Below are positions 37,252 to 45,019 of a DNA stretch of 64,000 nt, in pieces; the first letter of the stretch is position 1, and every line of letters starts with the position of its first letter. The stretch is taken from positions 1-64,000 of the forward strand of contig JAYKKM010000498.1 in assembly GCA_035772405.1 (NCBI GenBank), in the 5' to 3' direction. Made by a program: the position numbers and the translations under genes. The notes below the pieces were generated by a model. The model had not been told where the DNA came from and searched no databases. It worked only from the letters and a program-made list of their open reading frames with translations. Source of the DNA: Chrysogorgia sp. JL179-B06. Taxonomy: Eukaryota > Cnidaria > Anthozoa > Scleralcyonacea > Chrysogorgiidae.

Positions 37252-37414
37252 CACCAGGCCAACATGGGTTTTGTAACAAACAAGTTGGGCAGTTTCGTTC
37301 TCCATTCCTGCAAACGGCTTTCGTATCATACTAGCTTCGTCGAGAAGATATTTTGCCCCTGGAATGTTCTCCAACTGTAAGCCTGCGTTGTCGCCGTTGT
37401 GTAGACATTGTGTC
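37252..37414 (-). pseudogene. Host C2H2 zinc-finger gene, 3' part of the exon split by the Polinton
   Basis: On the minus strand, directly beyond the AAGCCT target duplication, the frame reads TQCLHNGDNAGLQLENIPGA, then KYLLDEAS, FAGMENETAQLVCYKTHVGL, and ends at a strong GTAAGA donor at 37251. It is in frame with the other half of the exon at 56278-56720 once the Polinton and one copy of the duplication are set aside. The F-G-ET-Q-YK-H-G pattern occurs downstream of the zinc fingers in a multi-copy cnidarian and fish gene family. Function unknown. The insertion should disrupt this allele. Confidence 0.6.
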
Positions 37415-37420
37415 AAGCCT

Positions 37421-37684
37421 AGTAGTAGTAAAGAGGGAGTCCTAGGCCAAGCCCAAAAAACTGTCCCAGAACCCGTGCCCACTATCCCAAAAAAACCACC
37501 TCCACCACCTCTCAAAACCCCATCCCCAAGCCGCCGTCAGCCCCACGTGTTCCCGAAATTATTCCCCACGTGTTCCCGAAATTATTCCCCACGTCGGCGG
37601 GATGTGTTCTAAAAATTATTTGTCCACGTGTTCTGAAAGTCAAAAGCAAAACCATTTTTTTGGTTTTGTTTTTAAAAGTGAGAG
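37421..37684. repeat. Polinton left terminal inverted repeat
   Basis: 264 bp matching the complement of 55972-56271. It starts AGTAGTAGTAAAGAGG, one AGT triplet more than the right end. Inside are two copies of a CCCCACGTGTTCCCGAAATTATT unit where the right arm has three. The inner end shares TTGGTTTTGTTTTTAAAA and AGTGAGA. TIRs are where the protein-primed polymerase would start and where the integrase would act. Confidence 0.9.
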
Positions 37685-37687
37685 AAG

Positions 37688-37966
37688 TCACCGTGGCACT
37701 ACGTGTTTACCTCTCATGAGACAGTTGTTTGAGACGAGATTTCGGTGTTCTTTTGTCAGATGTTTCACGAGCTCTCGCATGTCTCCAGGTATCGTGACGT
37801 TACAAGTGTTGCAGTGGTGGTGGTTCCTGATCTTGGGGGCCTCCCTATTATGTGTTATTTTGTTGTGAAGTCTCATTGCTATCTTATTGCCTGTGTATCC
37901 GCAGGAGCATCGAGTGAGAGCAGTTTGTGCGTTTAAAACTGCGACCGGTTTGTTATTTCGTGGCAT
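37688..37966 (-). CDS. Small double zinc-finger protein
   Basis: 92 residues, the outermost gene next to the left TIR. Two finger-like modules: CSCGYTGNKIAMRLHNKITH (residues about 19-38) and CNTCNVTIPGDMRELVKHLT followed by KEH (about 52-74). C2H2-type spacing suggests nucleic-acid or protein binding. A TATAAATA box lies at about 37978-37985, upstream of the start. It is divergent from the next gene. I do not recognise a specific Polinton family for it. Confidence 0.55.
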   Translation of the reverse strand: MPRNNKPVAVLNAQTALTRCSCGYTGNKIAMRLHNKITHNREAPKIRNHHHCNTCNVTIPGDMRELVKHLTKEHRNLVSNNCLMRGKHVVPR

Positions 37967-38036
37967 TTTCGTTCCTGTATTTATATTCCATAGCCTATTT
38001 TAAGTCACTTGATTTTTGTCGAGAGCAAGAATAAAA

Positions 38037-38294
38037 ATGGGTTGCCTATCTAGCAAAGATCCACTTCAAACCAACCACCCAACACGCAACACGACTTTCA
38101 ACACTCACCGTCGTGTGAAACTTGGCGTGAGGTTTGGGAAAGAGGCCACTAATTTCGAATTAGACGTGCTGGCCGGCTATGAACGATATGACGACGTGAA
38201 ATTTGTGGATAATAAAGATGATGGTCGAAATTTGCTTCCTGAAGAGGGGACGTCTCGTGAGCAGAGTGAGCATGCGCGCGTCCAATCTGGTTAA
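38037..38294 (+). CDS. Small protein with N-myristoylation signal
   Basis: The start at 38037 follows AATAAAA directly, the pattern seen at most Polinton genes here, and gives MGCLSSKDPLQ. Gly2 with Ser6 fits the N-myristoylation consensus, and Cys3 could be palmitoylated, so the 85-residue product is predicted to be anchored to the inner face of membranes. The rest has no known domain. Its end overlaps the next ORF by 23 bases in another frame; the two could be one gene with a frameshift. Membrane targeting might serve particle assembly, but that is inference. Confidence 0.55.
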   Translation: MGCLSSKDPLQTNHPTRNTTFNTHRRVKLGVRFGKEATNFELDVLAGYERYDDVKFVDNKDDGRNLLPEEGTSREQSEHARVQSG

Positions 38295-38451
38295 CAAGAT
38301 CTTAAGTGAGATAACTGAAGAGGTTCGGATCTATGATGCAGTGACAACCAACTCAAAGTTAGTGAAAGAGATCTGGGATGCTTGTGCTCGTCATGACTAT
38401 GTCTGCAAGCTAAGAGTGAGATATCCCGATGAGGTGAGGATCATGATATGA
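38272..38451 (+). CDS. Small ORF, unknown (possibly the 3' part of the preceding gene)
   Basis: 59 codons from ATG 38272: MRASNLVNKILSEITEEVRI, then a helical stretch and a basic end. It overlaps the myristoylated ORF in a +1 frame and has no AATAAA motif of its own, so a frameshifted continuation of that gene is as likely as a separate gene. It ends 10 bases before a strong hairpin (38461-38486). Confidence 0.4.
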   Translation: MRASNLVNKILSEITEEVRIYDAVTTNSKLVKEIWDACARHDYVCKLRVRYPDEVRIMI

Positions 38452-38460
38452 AAAAAAAAG

Positions 38461-38486
38461 TTTCATAATCTTGAGAGATTATGAAA
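38461..38486. terminator. Hairpin between convergent genes
   Basis: TTTCATAATCT, loop TGAG, AGATTATGAAA: a perfect 11-bp stem after a run of nine A. It fills most of the 27-base gap between convergent genes ending at 38451 and 38479, so it could shape the 3' ends of both transcripts. Confidence 0.65.
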
Positions 38487-38784
38487 GCATGTTAAAACAC
38501 CAATCTAAATATTTCTTGTAAGCTACCCTCCACACCATCTCTGGCTCGGTGAGATAGTAGGCTTTCTCTAGCTCGTTGCGTCGCTCCACTTGTCTATCAA
38601 GATACTCTCGATCACTCGGCACGCGGCACTCCCACTCCTCTTCACGATGGTGACTAGTGTCAATCTTTGAAGAGTTCTTAGCTCTGATGCTAGTGGGTGG
38701 TGACACCACTTTAGACTGATCGACCTCTCCACACACCACGCAGAAAAAGACTCCGTGGATTTCTTCCATGTTGTCGCAACACAT
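38479..38784 (-). CDS. Zinc-ribbon-like small protein
   Basis: The start is placed at 38784 because AATAAAATG sits there (the AATAAA overlaps the stop of the upstream gene), although the frame is open further upstream. 101 residues: MCCDNMEEIHGVFFCVVCGE holds a CC and a CxxC pair that could bind zinc. A hydrophilic linker and a helical C-terminus (EPEMVWRVAYKKYLDWCFN) follow. It overlaps or abuts the preceding gene on the same strand. Viral late transcription factors can look like this, but no specific homology is claimed. Confidence 0.6.
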   Translation of the reverse strand: MCCDNMEEIHGVFFCVVCGEVDQSKVVSPPTSIRAKNSSKIDTSHHREEEWECRVPSDREYLDRQVERRNELEKAYYLTEPEMVWRVAYKKYLDWCFNMLS

Positions 38785-38785
38785 T

Positions 38786-39286
38786 TTATTCAGTCTTTTC
38801 TTCTTCTGACTTTGGACTCTTCGTGTGACCATACATATGTTTCCCGACAGTGAGTCCGCCAGACAATATTCCTAGAAATGGGATGAGTGGAGTTAGTCTC
38901 GACATGATGCTTTTCAAGTCTTTGGTGAGATATGGGTCTCTTTTCAGCTCTTTTTCCATCTCTTCTGGCTTCTCGACAGCGTCTAGTCCACCCATCATCA
39001 TCGCGAACTTCGACAAGAACATGTCACATAGAAACACCGTGCTTCTCTCACGAACTTCGGCTTCGTAGTCGGCGTAAAGTTTCAAAATGGTTTTCGCGTT
39101 AGCTTTTTTGACGTAAGCTTCCGTTTTTTTAATTTCGCCATCGTTCGCTAGAACTATTAGTTCTTCACGCTTCCTATCCACTTCTTTCGTGACATCCTCG
39201 GAGCTCTCTGGCTCTTCGCCGGAAGAATTATTAATTAAGTCTTCTGGATTCATCTCTTTACTTAGGCGAGATGACCTCGTAACCAT
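38786..39286 (-). CDS. Unknown Polinton protein with hydrophobic C-terminal segment
   Basis: 166 residues. Acidic N-terminus (NNSSGEEPESSEDV), a long helical middle (KTEAYVKKANAKTILKLYAD), and near residues 130-150 a Pro/Gly-rich hydrophobic segment (LTPLIPFLGILSGGLTVGKH), possibly a membrane insertion. It starts 14 bases after the ATPase stop without an AATAAA motif, so it may be translated from a shared transcript. Function not recognised. Confidence 0.65.
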   Translation of the reverse strand: MVTRSSRLSKEMNPEDLINNSSGEEPESSEDVTKEVDRKREELIVLANDGEIKKTEAYVKKANAKTILKLYADYEAEVRERSTVFLCDMFLSKFAMMMGGLDAVEKPEEMEKELKRDPYLTKDLKSIMSRLTPLIPFLGILSGGLTVGKHMYGHTKSPKSEEEKTE

Positions 39287-39300
39287 ACGGATGTCGGAGA

Positions 39301-39858
39301 TTAATTTCCAAACACGAGTGTTTTTTGGTTCGCAACTCGGTCGTGATACGCGTCACGTCGTCCTTCGAGACACCATTTCAAATAGTCGTTGATGAGTTCC
39401 AACATATCTTTTTTGTTTGTGTTATGAAAGCTAGTTATTCTAGAAATGTTTTCTCGGTAAGGTTTCGCTATGCTCGTCAGTTGCTGAGTTAAAACTATGG
39501 TAGATAGTCCGTAATGACGTCCTGAATAACCTAGCTTGACGAGTTCGCTAGTTCTGTTTTTCACGTCTTGCCCGCTCGCACAGTCATCTAGAATAATTAA
39601 CGTCTTCGTGTCCGTGTAGACATCGACGACATGTTTCATCATGGTGTTCACGTTATCTTGCTCGACGGGCAAGACAATGAAATCTTTGTCGTGATAATGT
39701 TTCCACTTGTGATAGGTCGTGTTCCATAATATGGTTGGACAGAGCAGAATGATATGATCAAACACGTTCTTAAAATGTGTCTCTAGCATTTTCAAAAGAT
39801 AGAAAGTCTTTCCGCAGTAGGTCGGTCCTACGATCAGCATGTTGAACGGGATATCCAT
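39301..39858 (-). CDS. Genome-packaging ATPase (FtsK/A32-like)
   Basis: 185 residues. Walker A GPTYCGKT at residues 11-18 and Walker B TLIILDDCA at about 86-94, followed by a sensor-like LTQQ (STIVLTQQLTSIAKPYREN). This is the compact P-loop ATPase of Polintons, virophages and large DNA viruses that pumps DNA into preformed capsids. Length is normal for Polintons and the reading frame is intact. The start is preceded by AATAAAAG. It lies downstream of the probable major capsid gene, from which a hairpin (39874-39898) separates it. Confidence 0.88.
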   Translation of the reverse strand: MDIPFNMLIVGPTYCGKTFYLLKMLETHFKNVFDHIILLCPTILWNTTYHKWKHYHDKDFIVLPVEQDNVNTMMKHVVDVYTDTKTLIILDDCASGQDVKNRTSELVKLGYSGRHYGLSTIVLTQQLTSIAKPYRENISRITSFHNTNKKDMLELINDYLKWCLEGRRDAYHDRVANQKTLVFGN

Positions 39859-39873
39859 CTTTTATTTTCAAGC

Positions 39874-39898
39874 TTTCCTATGCTGTTGACATAGGAAA
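39874..39898. terminator. Hairpin after the capsid gene
   Basis: TTTCCTATG, seven-base loop, CATAGGAAA. It lies between the stop of the probable major capsid gene (39910) and the ATPase start (39858) and could end the capsid transcript. Confidence 0.6.
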
Positions 39899-39909
39899 AC
39901 CATGTGAGT

Positions 39910-41136
39910 TTAGTACTGAATGCTCTGTAAGTTTCCAGATGCGATGTTAAGTAGTGCGTCTGATAGCACGAAGATGTGACATATCAACGCTGTAGGTGTC
40001 GCTTTCTTGGTGATCTCTAGTAAGATTCCACTTTGCGTGTTCAAAATTTTCTTTCCAGATCCGTGAACGGTCTGATCGCGTGTGCTTCGAAGATCAATAA
40101 CCAGTGCGAATTTGTCCTTGAAAAAGTCTCGGCGGGTAACACTCTGATCAGTTTGACCAAATAGTCGCTCGGCTTCCGAGAAGAACCTTGACTTTGGAAT
40201 GCCTTGACTATAGACCTCGTTGGGAACGCCTTCAATAGTGACTTTCACGCCCTCAATGTTCGGATAGGCAAACTCTTCTGAGTCTGTGATAGCAGCTTTC
40301 GTGAAAAGAAGGACTACGGCTTTCATGCTCTTTCGTGGAAGATTAATATTTTCATTAATTAGTGTCGAAGCTGCTGTCCAAGGTGAATTTTTCATGAGAG
40401 TCACGTGCTCATACGGAAGTGACTTTCCAACCATGTAGAGCTTCGTGATCTCACTCGCGAGATCCGCGTTATCGATGGTCTCGTACTCCAACTGCAAGTT
40501 CTCGAGAGAGTAGGTTCCAACGGCACTGCCGCTCTGAGCCACCATGATGTCGCTGGCTGCTGGCAACTTGATGAGAAACTGCAGGTTGTTACTCATATTG
40601 TATGGAGCGTAGAGGCCAGAGTCTCCCAAGATTTTGTCGAGAGATATTTTCTGCTTGGCTCCAAAAACAGCTACCATCAACGCGTCAGAGACCTTCGCGG
40701 TGGTTCCACTCGCTGCACCACTGTCGTCTTTCGAGATGAGTTTTCGAAGGTTTTCGTTACCGACGCCATATTCCATCATCTCGTCACGTTCGAGTGACGT
40801 CTTCCACGTGTCTTTGTAGACGGCGATAGCAGATTCTCCGACATTGTCATAGGCTATCTCGCCAGCCATCTTGACAGTCAGCTGACTCTGGAGAGTTTTT
40901 GATAAGTTATTCAAAAACCAACTTTTAACATTTGAGTTCTTGAAGTCAAATAAGATATGCAAACTCCCTGGAACCAAACACGAGTCAGGTTTGAGTTTTG
41001 GGATGTCGACGTAGAGAGTCTCGTTAGGGTTTGCACTGTTTGGATTCATGGTCACGACATGACGTGTGCGAGGACCCTTGATAGTGCTCATAGTAGTTTT
41101 CTTCGCATGCGGAGATAAGTTCAGGTTACTAGTCAT
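39910..41136 (-). CDS. Probable major capsid protein (double jelly-roll type)
   Basis: 408 residues, intact, mostly beta-rich with few charged helices. N-terminal basic tail, then LYVDIPKLKPDSCLVPGSLH, later AYDNVGESAIAVYKDTW, LGDSGLYAPYNMSNNLQFLI (about residues 175-194) and YETIDNADLASEITKLYMVG. Size, its place next to the ATPase, and the strand-rich pattern fit a double jelly-roll capsid protein of Polinton- or adintovirus-like elements, though it is shorter than many. The start is preceded by AATAAAG. I recognise the type rather than specific catalytic residues, so a structure prediction is the deciding test. Confidence 0.6.
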   Translation of the reverse strand: MTSNLNLSPHAKKTTMSTIKGPRTRHVVTMNPNSANPNETLYVDIPKLKPDSCLVPGSLHILFDFKNSNVKSWFLNNLSKTLQSQLTVKMAGEIAYDNVGESAIAVYKDTWKTSLERDEMMEYGVGNENLRKLISKDDSGAASGTTAKVSDALMVAVFGAKQKISLDKILGDSGLYAPYNMSNNLQFLIKLPAASDIMVAQSGSAVGTYSLENLQLEYETIDNADLASEITKLYMVGKSLPYEHVTLMKNSPWTAASTLINENINLPRKSMKAVVLLFTKAAITDSEEFAYPNIEGVKVTIEGVPNEVYSQGIPKSRFFSEAERLFGQTDQSVTRRDFFKDKFALVIDLRSTRDQTVHGSGKKILNTQSGILLEITKKATPTALICHIFVLSDALLNIASGNLQSIQY

Positions 41137-41158
41137 CTTTATTATGACGTGAAAAAAT

Positions 41159-41183
41159 TTTCATAACCAAGAAGGTTACGAAA
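41159..41183. terminator. Hairpin after the RPB6-like gene
   Basis: TTTCATAACC, loop AAGAA, GGTTACGAAA: ten pairs with one A/C mismatch in DNA that becomes a G-U pair in minus-strand RNA. It lies between the RPB6-like stop (41207) and the capsid gene start (41136). Confidence 0.6.
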
Positions 41184-41206
41184 GGTTAAGTGGAGACACG
41201 TGTTTA

Positions 41207-41473
41207 CTAGTAACGTCTAACGACTTCCAGTGGACACAGACCCTGCTCGTACTCTCTCCCGGCTATGTCTAGAGAGCACGTGAGGTCTACAACAGAACAC
41301 TTAGTTTTCGACCCGTCTGCTATTTGTCTAGCTCTAGCGCCTATTAGGAGAGCTACTTCGTACTTGGTGTGTCTTACTCGCGACTGGTCGACGAGAACTT
41401 CTGGTAGATACGGTTCTAACACCCGTGAGCGCATTTTTTCTTTGTGAATTTTAGTCTTTCTGTGCCGTGACAT
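41207..41473 (-). CDS. RPB6/omega-like RNA polymerase subunit
   Basis: 88 residues. Residues 36-53 read HTKYEVALLIGARARQIADG and residues 69-88 read DIAGREYEQGLCPLEVVRRY. These match the two conserved blocks of RPB6 (TKYE-x5-G-RA-QIA and IA-E-x5-P-RRY), the small subunit that clamps the largest subunit of eukaryotic, archaeal and some viral RNA polymerases. The N-terminus is basic and lacks the usual acidic tail. No AATAAA precedes the start at 41473, so the start is less certain. A selfish RPB6 could recruit or modify host polymerase for Polinton promoters. I know of no standard Polinton gene of this kind. No other polymerase subunit is visible in the element. Confidence 0.65.
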   Translation of the reverse strand: MSRHRKTKIHKEKMRSRVLEPYLPEVLVDQSRVRHTKYEVALLIGARARQIADGSKTKCSVVDLTCSLDIAGREYEQGLCPLEVVRRY

Positions 41474-41519
41474 GTGAACACGTGTCGTTACCCTACCACA
41501 CTCGCACGTCAGCGGTTCG

Positions 41520-41888
41520 TCAGCGTAGTGTGCCTTCCGGTGACGTGCTCTGTACTCGGAGGTCTTCGGAGGCCCGTAACCGGTGTAGTAACTTTTTTTT
41601 CTTTTTTTTATTCAACTCAGTGTCATACGCGGCTATGTGGTAGTTTTTCAGATCCTCGAGCTCGGCCTTGGTGCAGAAAGCTCTGTCTATCTCCACCACC
41701 TTCATCTTGTAGATGCCTAGCTCGAGAAACTTTCTGTGGAACTTAGATCCACACAGGCGGGTAGTGATATCACTCTCGTGTTCTGCCAGCCTTCTCTCAG
41801 CCGACCTAGTCGAACAGCCAATGTAGATTTCACCGTCAACCATCGAGTACACAGCGTAGACGATACCTAGTTTTTTAGTCTCACTCAT
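41520..41888 (-). CDS. GIY-YIG endonuclease
   Basis: 122 residues from ATG 41888; the frame is open further upstream but would then overlap the preceding gene. GIVYAVY (residues 8-14) and IYIG (21-24) form the two-strand signature. Arg at 32-33 in STRSAERRLAEH and Glu around 76-79 with Asn 93 (KAELEDL...YDTELN) fit the active site. A lysine run from A-rich DNA follows the domain at about residues 94-99. Similar lone GIY-YIG nucleases occur in virophages and large DNA viruses. Possible roles are resolution of replication intermediates or cutting of competing DNA. Confidence 0.75.
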   Translation of the reverse strand: MSETKKLGIVYAVYSMVDGEIYIGCSTRSAERRLAEHESDITTRLCGSKFHRKFLELGIYKMKVVEIDRAFCTKAELEDLKNYHIAAYDTELNKKKKKKLLHRLRASEDLRVQSTSPEGTLR

Positions 41889-41920
41889 TCCTAACCCCCT
41901 ACCTTTACCTAACGACCGGT

Positions 41921-43009
41921 TTAAGCTCGTTTTGACCGCCAGTACTCGATCAATAACCAGACCAACGCTATAACGACTACGTACAGGTTTCTGGCTAGCC
42001 AAGCTAGTCCGCTCACACCCGCTTTTAACACGGTGTAAATGAAGTTCGCCAAGCCCACAGCACCCGCTCCTTTCGCAACCACAGTTCTCGTCCCGACCAC
42101 GACAGTCGTTATCAAGCCGGCGATAGTGATACCTAACGCGGCGACTGAGATCATGTTTTTTTTAATCCACTCCTTAAATTTCTCTAGACGCGATACGTCC
42201 CTCTCCTGCTCCACACGCGTCTCTTCAATGACACGTTGTCTTTCCAAAACATCAACCACTACGTCGATGTCAACAGACTCTTGAGCTAACCTCCCAGCTG
42301 TCTCGCCGTCGCTGTCTAGAATTCTTTCACGAATAGTCTCTCCGCGCTGCTCGAATTCGTCGATAGTGATCTGAATAGCACCTCTGTCACCGACTCTACT
42401 CTCTGGTAGCATGGTGTCTGAAGGATTCAACACGCCGTTCACAACACGTTGGTCCTCCTCACCCAGTCTGTCAAACACGTCGGCTGGTAAGTTTTGCTGA
42501 CGAACGTTGATCATGGGGAGACTCTCACTAGTTTTACTCTCACTCGCGGCAGACTCAACGAGTTTCTCAAACTGTGACACGGCGTTCACGTTCTTTTTTG
42601 CCATGTTTTTCACGTATGAACCATCTACGTTATTGAGGACTATTTTCTCAACAGTCGAGTATCCGCCATTTTTAAGCCGCTCTCTAAAAACCACTTTGCC
42701 GTCTTTGACGGTGGTCCTATTTCTTAACTCTATCACACTCTCTGAGTATGGATTAAGTTTTTGGCCGTGTGAGTCTTGAACATACTTGTCTAACTGGACG
42801 AACACGTCTTGACTAACGTCACCACCGAAATTTGTCTCGGCGAGGAGGTGACGGTTAATATATGTGATCCTCTCGGTAAGTAATGGGTCGCTGTCAGCTA
42901 GCAACCTATCATTAAGGTCATCGAGAGTCGTGTCGAGTTCTTCGTTATTGAGGTCATCGTATTCTGGGAACCTCTCTTCCATCTCGAAATTGTCATCAGC
43001 CTCTGCCAT
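41921..43009 (-). CDS. Large protein with two C-terminal membrane segments
   Basis: 362 residues, intact. A mostly hydrophilic, acidic N-terminal two-thirds (MAEADDNFEMEERFPEYDDL) is followed by a helical stretch and two hydrophobic segments near residues 285-305 (ISVAALGITIAGLITTVVVG) and 335-355 (LARNLYVVVIALVWLLIEYW), ending in a basic tail. The start is preceded by AATAAA directly (AATAAAATGG). I do not recognise the family. A membrane-anchored structural or entry-related protein is a reasonable inference from position among capsid genes. Confidence 0.7.
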   Translation of the reverse strand: MAEADDNFEMEERFPEYDDLNNEELDTTLDDLNDRLLADSDPLLTERITYINRHLLAETNFGGDVSQDVFVQLDKYVQDSHGQKLNPYSESVIELRNRTTVKDGKVVFRERLKNGGYSTVEKIVLNNVDGSYVKNMAKKNVNAVSQFEKLVESAASESKTSESLPMINVRQQNLPADVFDRLGEEDQRVVNGVLNPSDTMLPESRVGDRGAIQITIDEFEQRGETIRERILDSDGETAGRLAQESVDIDVVVDVLERQRVIEETRVEQERDVSRLEKFKEWIKKNMISVAALGITIAGLITTVVVGTRTVVAKGAGAVGLANFIYTVLKAGVSGLAWLARNLYVVVIALVWLLIEYWRSKRA

Positions 43010-43408
43010 TTTATTTGTTAAAAAAAAAAAAATTTTCCCTAGAGAGGCCCCCTCTACTCTTGTTGAAACCGACCGCTGACCGCTACGTGCGTGCGCCCGT
43101 CGCGTGAAGAAAGCCGCGAAAAAACTCGAAAACCTGTTGGAAACACTACAAAACTCAACTGTTTTCTAGTGTTGACTTGTGTTACGAGCACATACAAAGT
43201 GTCTAGAGACACTCATTTCGTGGATTACGATAGGAAACAAGATATTAACGGACAACTCGTAAAATTTTTGAAAAATATATTTTTGTACAAAGACTTTTAA
43301 AAAAGTTCGGGTCGTCTCTAAAGGTGAGATGACCTAAGTGTTTCAAGTCAAGTGTTTTGTTTCTTTGGTTCTTTCACCACAAGACCCACCAACGGCTTGG
43401 GTTCACTT
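43010..43408. other. Non-coding stretch with a hairpin
   Basis: About 400 bases between the membrane-protein gene and the small ORF at 43409. It begins with an A13-type run (43020-43033) and holds a near-perfect hairpin, GGTCGTCTC (43310-43318) with GAGATGACC (43326-43334). The plus-strand open frame 43091-43300 has no ATG start and no motif, and I do not call it a gene. Confidence 0.5.
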
Positions 43409-43627
43409 CTAACAAGGAGGAGGTGAAGGATTCGCTCTAAGACCATCCTCAAACATGAGGATTCGACGCTCGTGCTCGGCAACTTCCCCAGCCACCGTCG
43501 CCAAACATTCGTTCGCTATGGCTATCTTGCTAATTAACTTTCTCCGTCTCCTCAAGGCGATGGTTCGGGCTCTGCTCTCACGATACAGTAACTCTTTCAA
43601 CCTGTCTCTTGACAGCGGGACGTCCAT
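43409..43627 (-). CDS. Small basic helical protein, unknown
   Basis: 72 residues: MDVPLSRDRLKELLYRESRA, then RTIALRRRRKLISKIAIANE and a helical end with a Pro-rich tail. The long amphipathic, Arg-rich helix suggests nucleic-acid or capsid interior binding, but no family is recognised. No AATAAA motif is seen upstream, so coding status is moderate. Confidence 0.4.
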   Translation of the reverse strand: MDVPLSRDRLKELLYRESRARTIALRRRRKLISKIAIANECLATVAGEVAEHERRILMFEDGLRANPSPPPC

Positions 43628-43682
43628 GACTGAGGTGAGACGCTATCGGTCGCGATGGCAACGACTGTCACTCGCGCGATCT

Positions 43683-43813
43683 GTCGGCACATTCCTAAAC
43701 GTCAAAAGAATTTTGCGAGGAAATATTTTTTATTTTTTTTGAAATTTTTTTTCCAACTTGAGTTTTTTTTTCAAAGTTTGTGAAAATCTTTTGACGTTCG
43801 GGAATGTGCCGAC
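43683..43813. repeat. Long inverted repeat in the largest non-coding gap of the Polinton
   Basis: Arms 43683-43709 and 43787-43813 pair over 25 of 27 positions (GTCGGCACATTCC and GGAATGTGCCGAC at the outer side), with a very A/T-rich 77-base loop containing T8-type runs. It lies between the integrase end (43883) and the small ORF at 43409-43627, a third of the way into the element. It might be a transcription, replication or packaging signal. Confidence 0.75.
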
Positions 43814-43838
43814 ACGCGATCAAAAAATTTTTATGTCT

Positions 43839-43862
43839 TTTTTTTGAAAATTTTCAAAAAAA
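43839..43862. terminator. Perfect 24-base palindrome after the integrase gene
   Basis: TTTTTTTG AAAA TTTT CAAAAAAA, perfectly self-complementary, 20 bases beyond the integrase stop at 43883 on the minus strand. Confidence 0.6.
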
Positions 43863-43882
43863 CTTCTTATACGAATTTAACA

Positions 43883-45019
43883 TTATTTTTTATTACGCGT
43901 CTTTTTGCGATGTGTACTTTTTATAATTTTTTCCATATCGCTCTCAGGGATCCAAGAGTTATGTTCGTCACCGTAACCAGCCCACTTGACTAAGACCATC
44001 TTTTTCTTGTTCACCGTCTTTCTTTTCAAAACTTTCTCGACACGATACGTGGCGTCTTCTGTTTTCTCGACAGCGGACAACTCTTCTTCGTAGAATTTCC
44101 CGATGACGTCTTCCCCACTCTCGTCGCTAAGGACATAGACGGTTGGATCACCATGGACCACCTTACTCACGGAGAAAATCTCTTCGGTGAAGTTCGCCTC
44201 GTAGCCCTTCGCGAACGTGCTCTTATATTTGCTTATTCTCACCTTTTGACCGAGCTTATATTTTGGTAGTGGAAACTCGCCCAGGTCGCTACCAAAAAGT
44301 GTCATCCACACCTGACTCTCGTTAGTCTTGTTCACGTCCGCTGGTTTCGTGAGAATGCTACCATGTTTTGTGTTATTATAGTTCTCGACGAGGTCGTCTA
44401 GAACGTCTATCCACTTGTAAGTCCCCTTGCTATAGAAATATTTCCACATAACAGTTTTTAGAGTCCTGTTGAACCTCTCAACCACAGCGGCTTTCTTATC
44501 AGACTTCGTAGAGAAATACTCGACGTTGTGTTTCGCTAACAAGCTCTTAACACCCACGTTATAGAACTCCAGTCCTTCGTCAAACTGTGCGAACTTTGGA
44601 TATGACTCAAACCTCTCGTGAAACTGTCGTAGTAACTCACCCACGGCTTTCGTCATGTTTTTCGTGTCTTTACGATACACGGGGATGGTGAAAGCATAGC
44701 GGCTAAGAATCTCAACACACGTGAGGATCCAGTAATAACCATCGTTCTTATTTTTGTATTTTCCCATGTCAACGAGATCCAGTTGAATTTGCTCACCAAG
44801 ATACGAGACCCACGTCTTTCGGAACTTGTGGCGTCTCACTATGGACTTGTATCTCGTGTAAGTGTCTTGTGTTTTCAACCACTCTTTCACAGACTTTCTG
44901 GTCACGTTGAGACCTTCTCCTAGTGCTTTTTGATATAGTCTCTCCATGCTTTGGTAACCAGTCACGGGATTGTAGTACAAATCTCTTAAGGACTGCTCTG
45001 TCACGACATCACTGTCCAT
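43883..45019 (-). CDS. Retrovirus-like integrase with C-terminal chromodomain
   Basis: 378 residues from the ATG at 45019, chosen because AATAAAAAAC precedes it. Catalytic core D81 (QLDLVDMGKY), D147 (QFDEGLEF) and E181 (AAVVERFNRTL). N-terminal helical zinc-less region (EQSLRDLYYNPVTGYQS). C-terminal chromodomain at about 320-362 (YRVEKVLKRKT, then VLVKWAGYGDEHNSWIPE). This is the c-integrase that inserts Polinton DNA with 6-bp duplications; the chromodomain may steer insertion to marked histones. Intact frame. Its first bases overlap the end of the penton-like gene by 11 bases. Confidence 0.92.
   Translation of the reverse strand: MDSDVVTEQSLRDLYYNPVTGYQSMERLYQKALGEGLNVTRKSVKEWLKTQDTYTRYKSIVRRHKFRKTWVSYLGEQIQLDLVDMGKYKNKNDGYYWILTCVEILSRYAFTIPVYRKDTKNMTKAVGELLRQFHERFESYPKFAQFDEGLEFYNVGVKSLLAKHNVEYFSTKSDKKAAVVERFNRTLKTVMWKYFYSKGTYKWIDVLDDLVENYNNTKHGSILTKPADVNKTNESQVWMTLFGSDLGEFPLPKYKLGQKVRISKYKSTFAKGYEANFTEEIFSVSKVVHGDPTVYVLSDESGEDVIGKFYEEELSAVEKTEDATYRVEKVLKRKTVNKKKMVLVKWAGYGDEHNSWIPESDMEKIIKSTHRKKTRNKK

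Noticed and set aside
43091..43300. 69-codon plus-strand ORF in the Polinton
   Set aside because: No ATG start, no AATAAA motif, opposite to the surrounding minus-strand genes, and low-complexity end.
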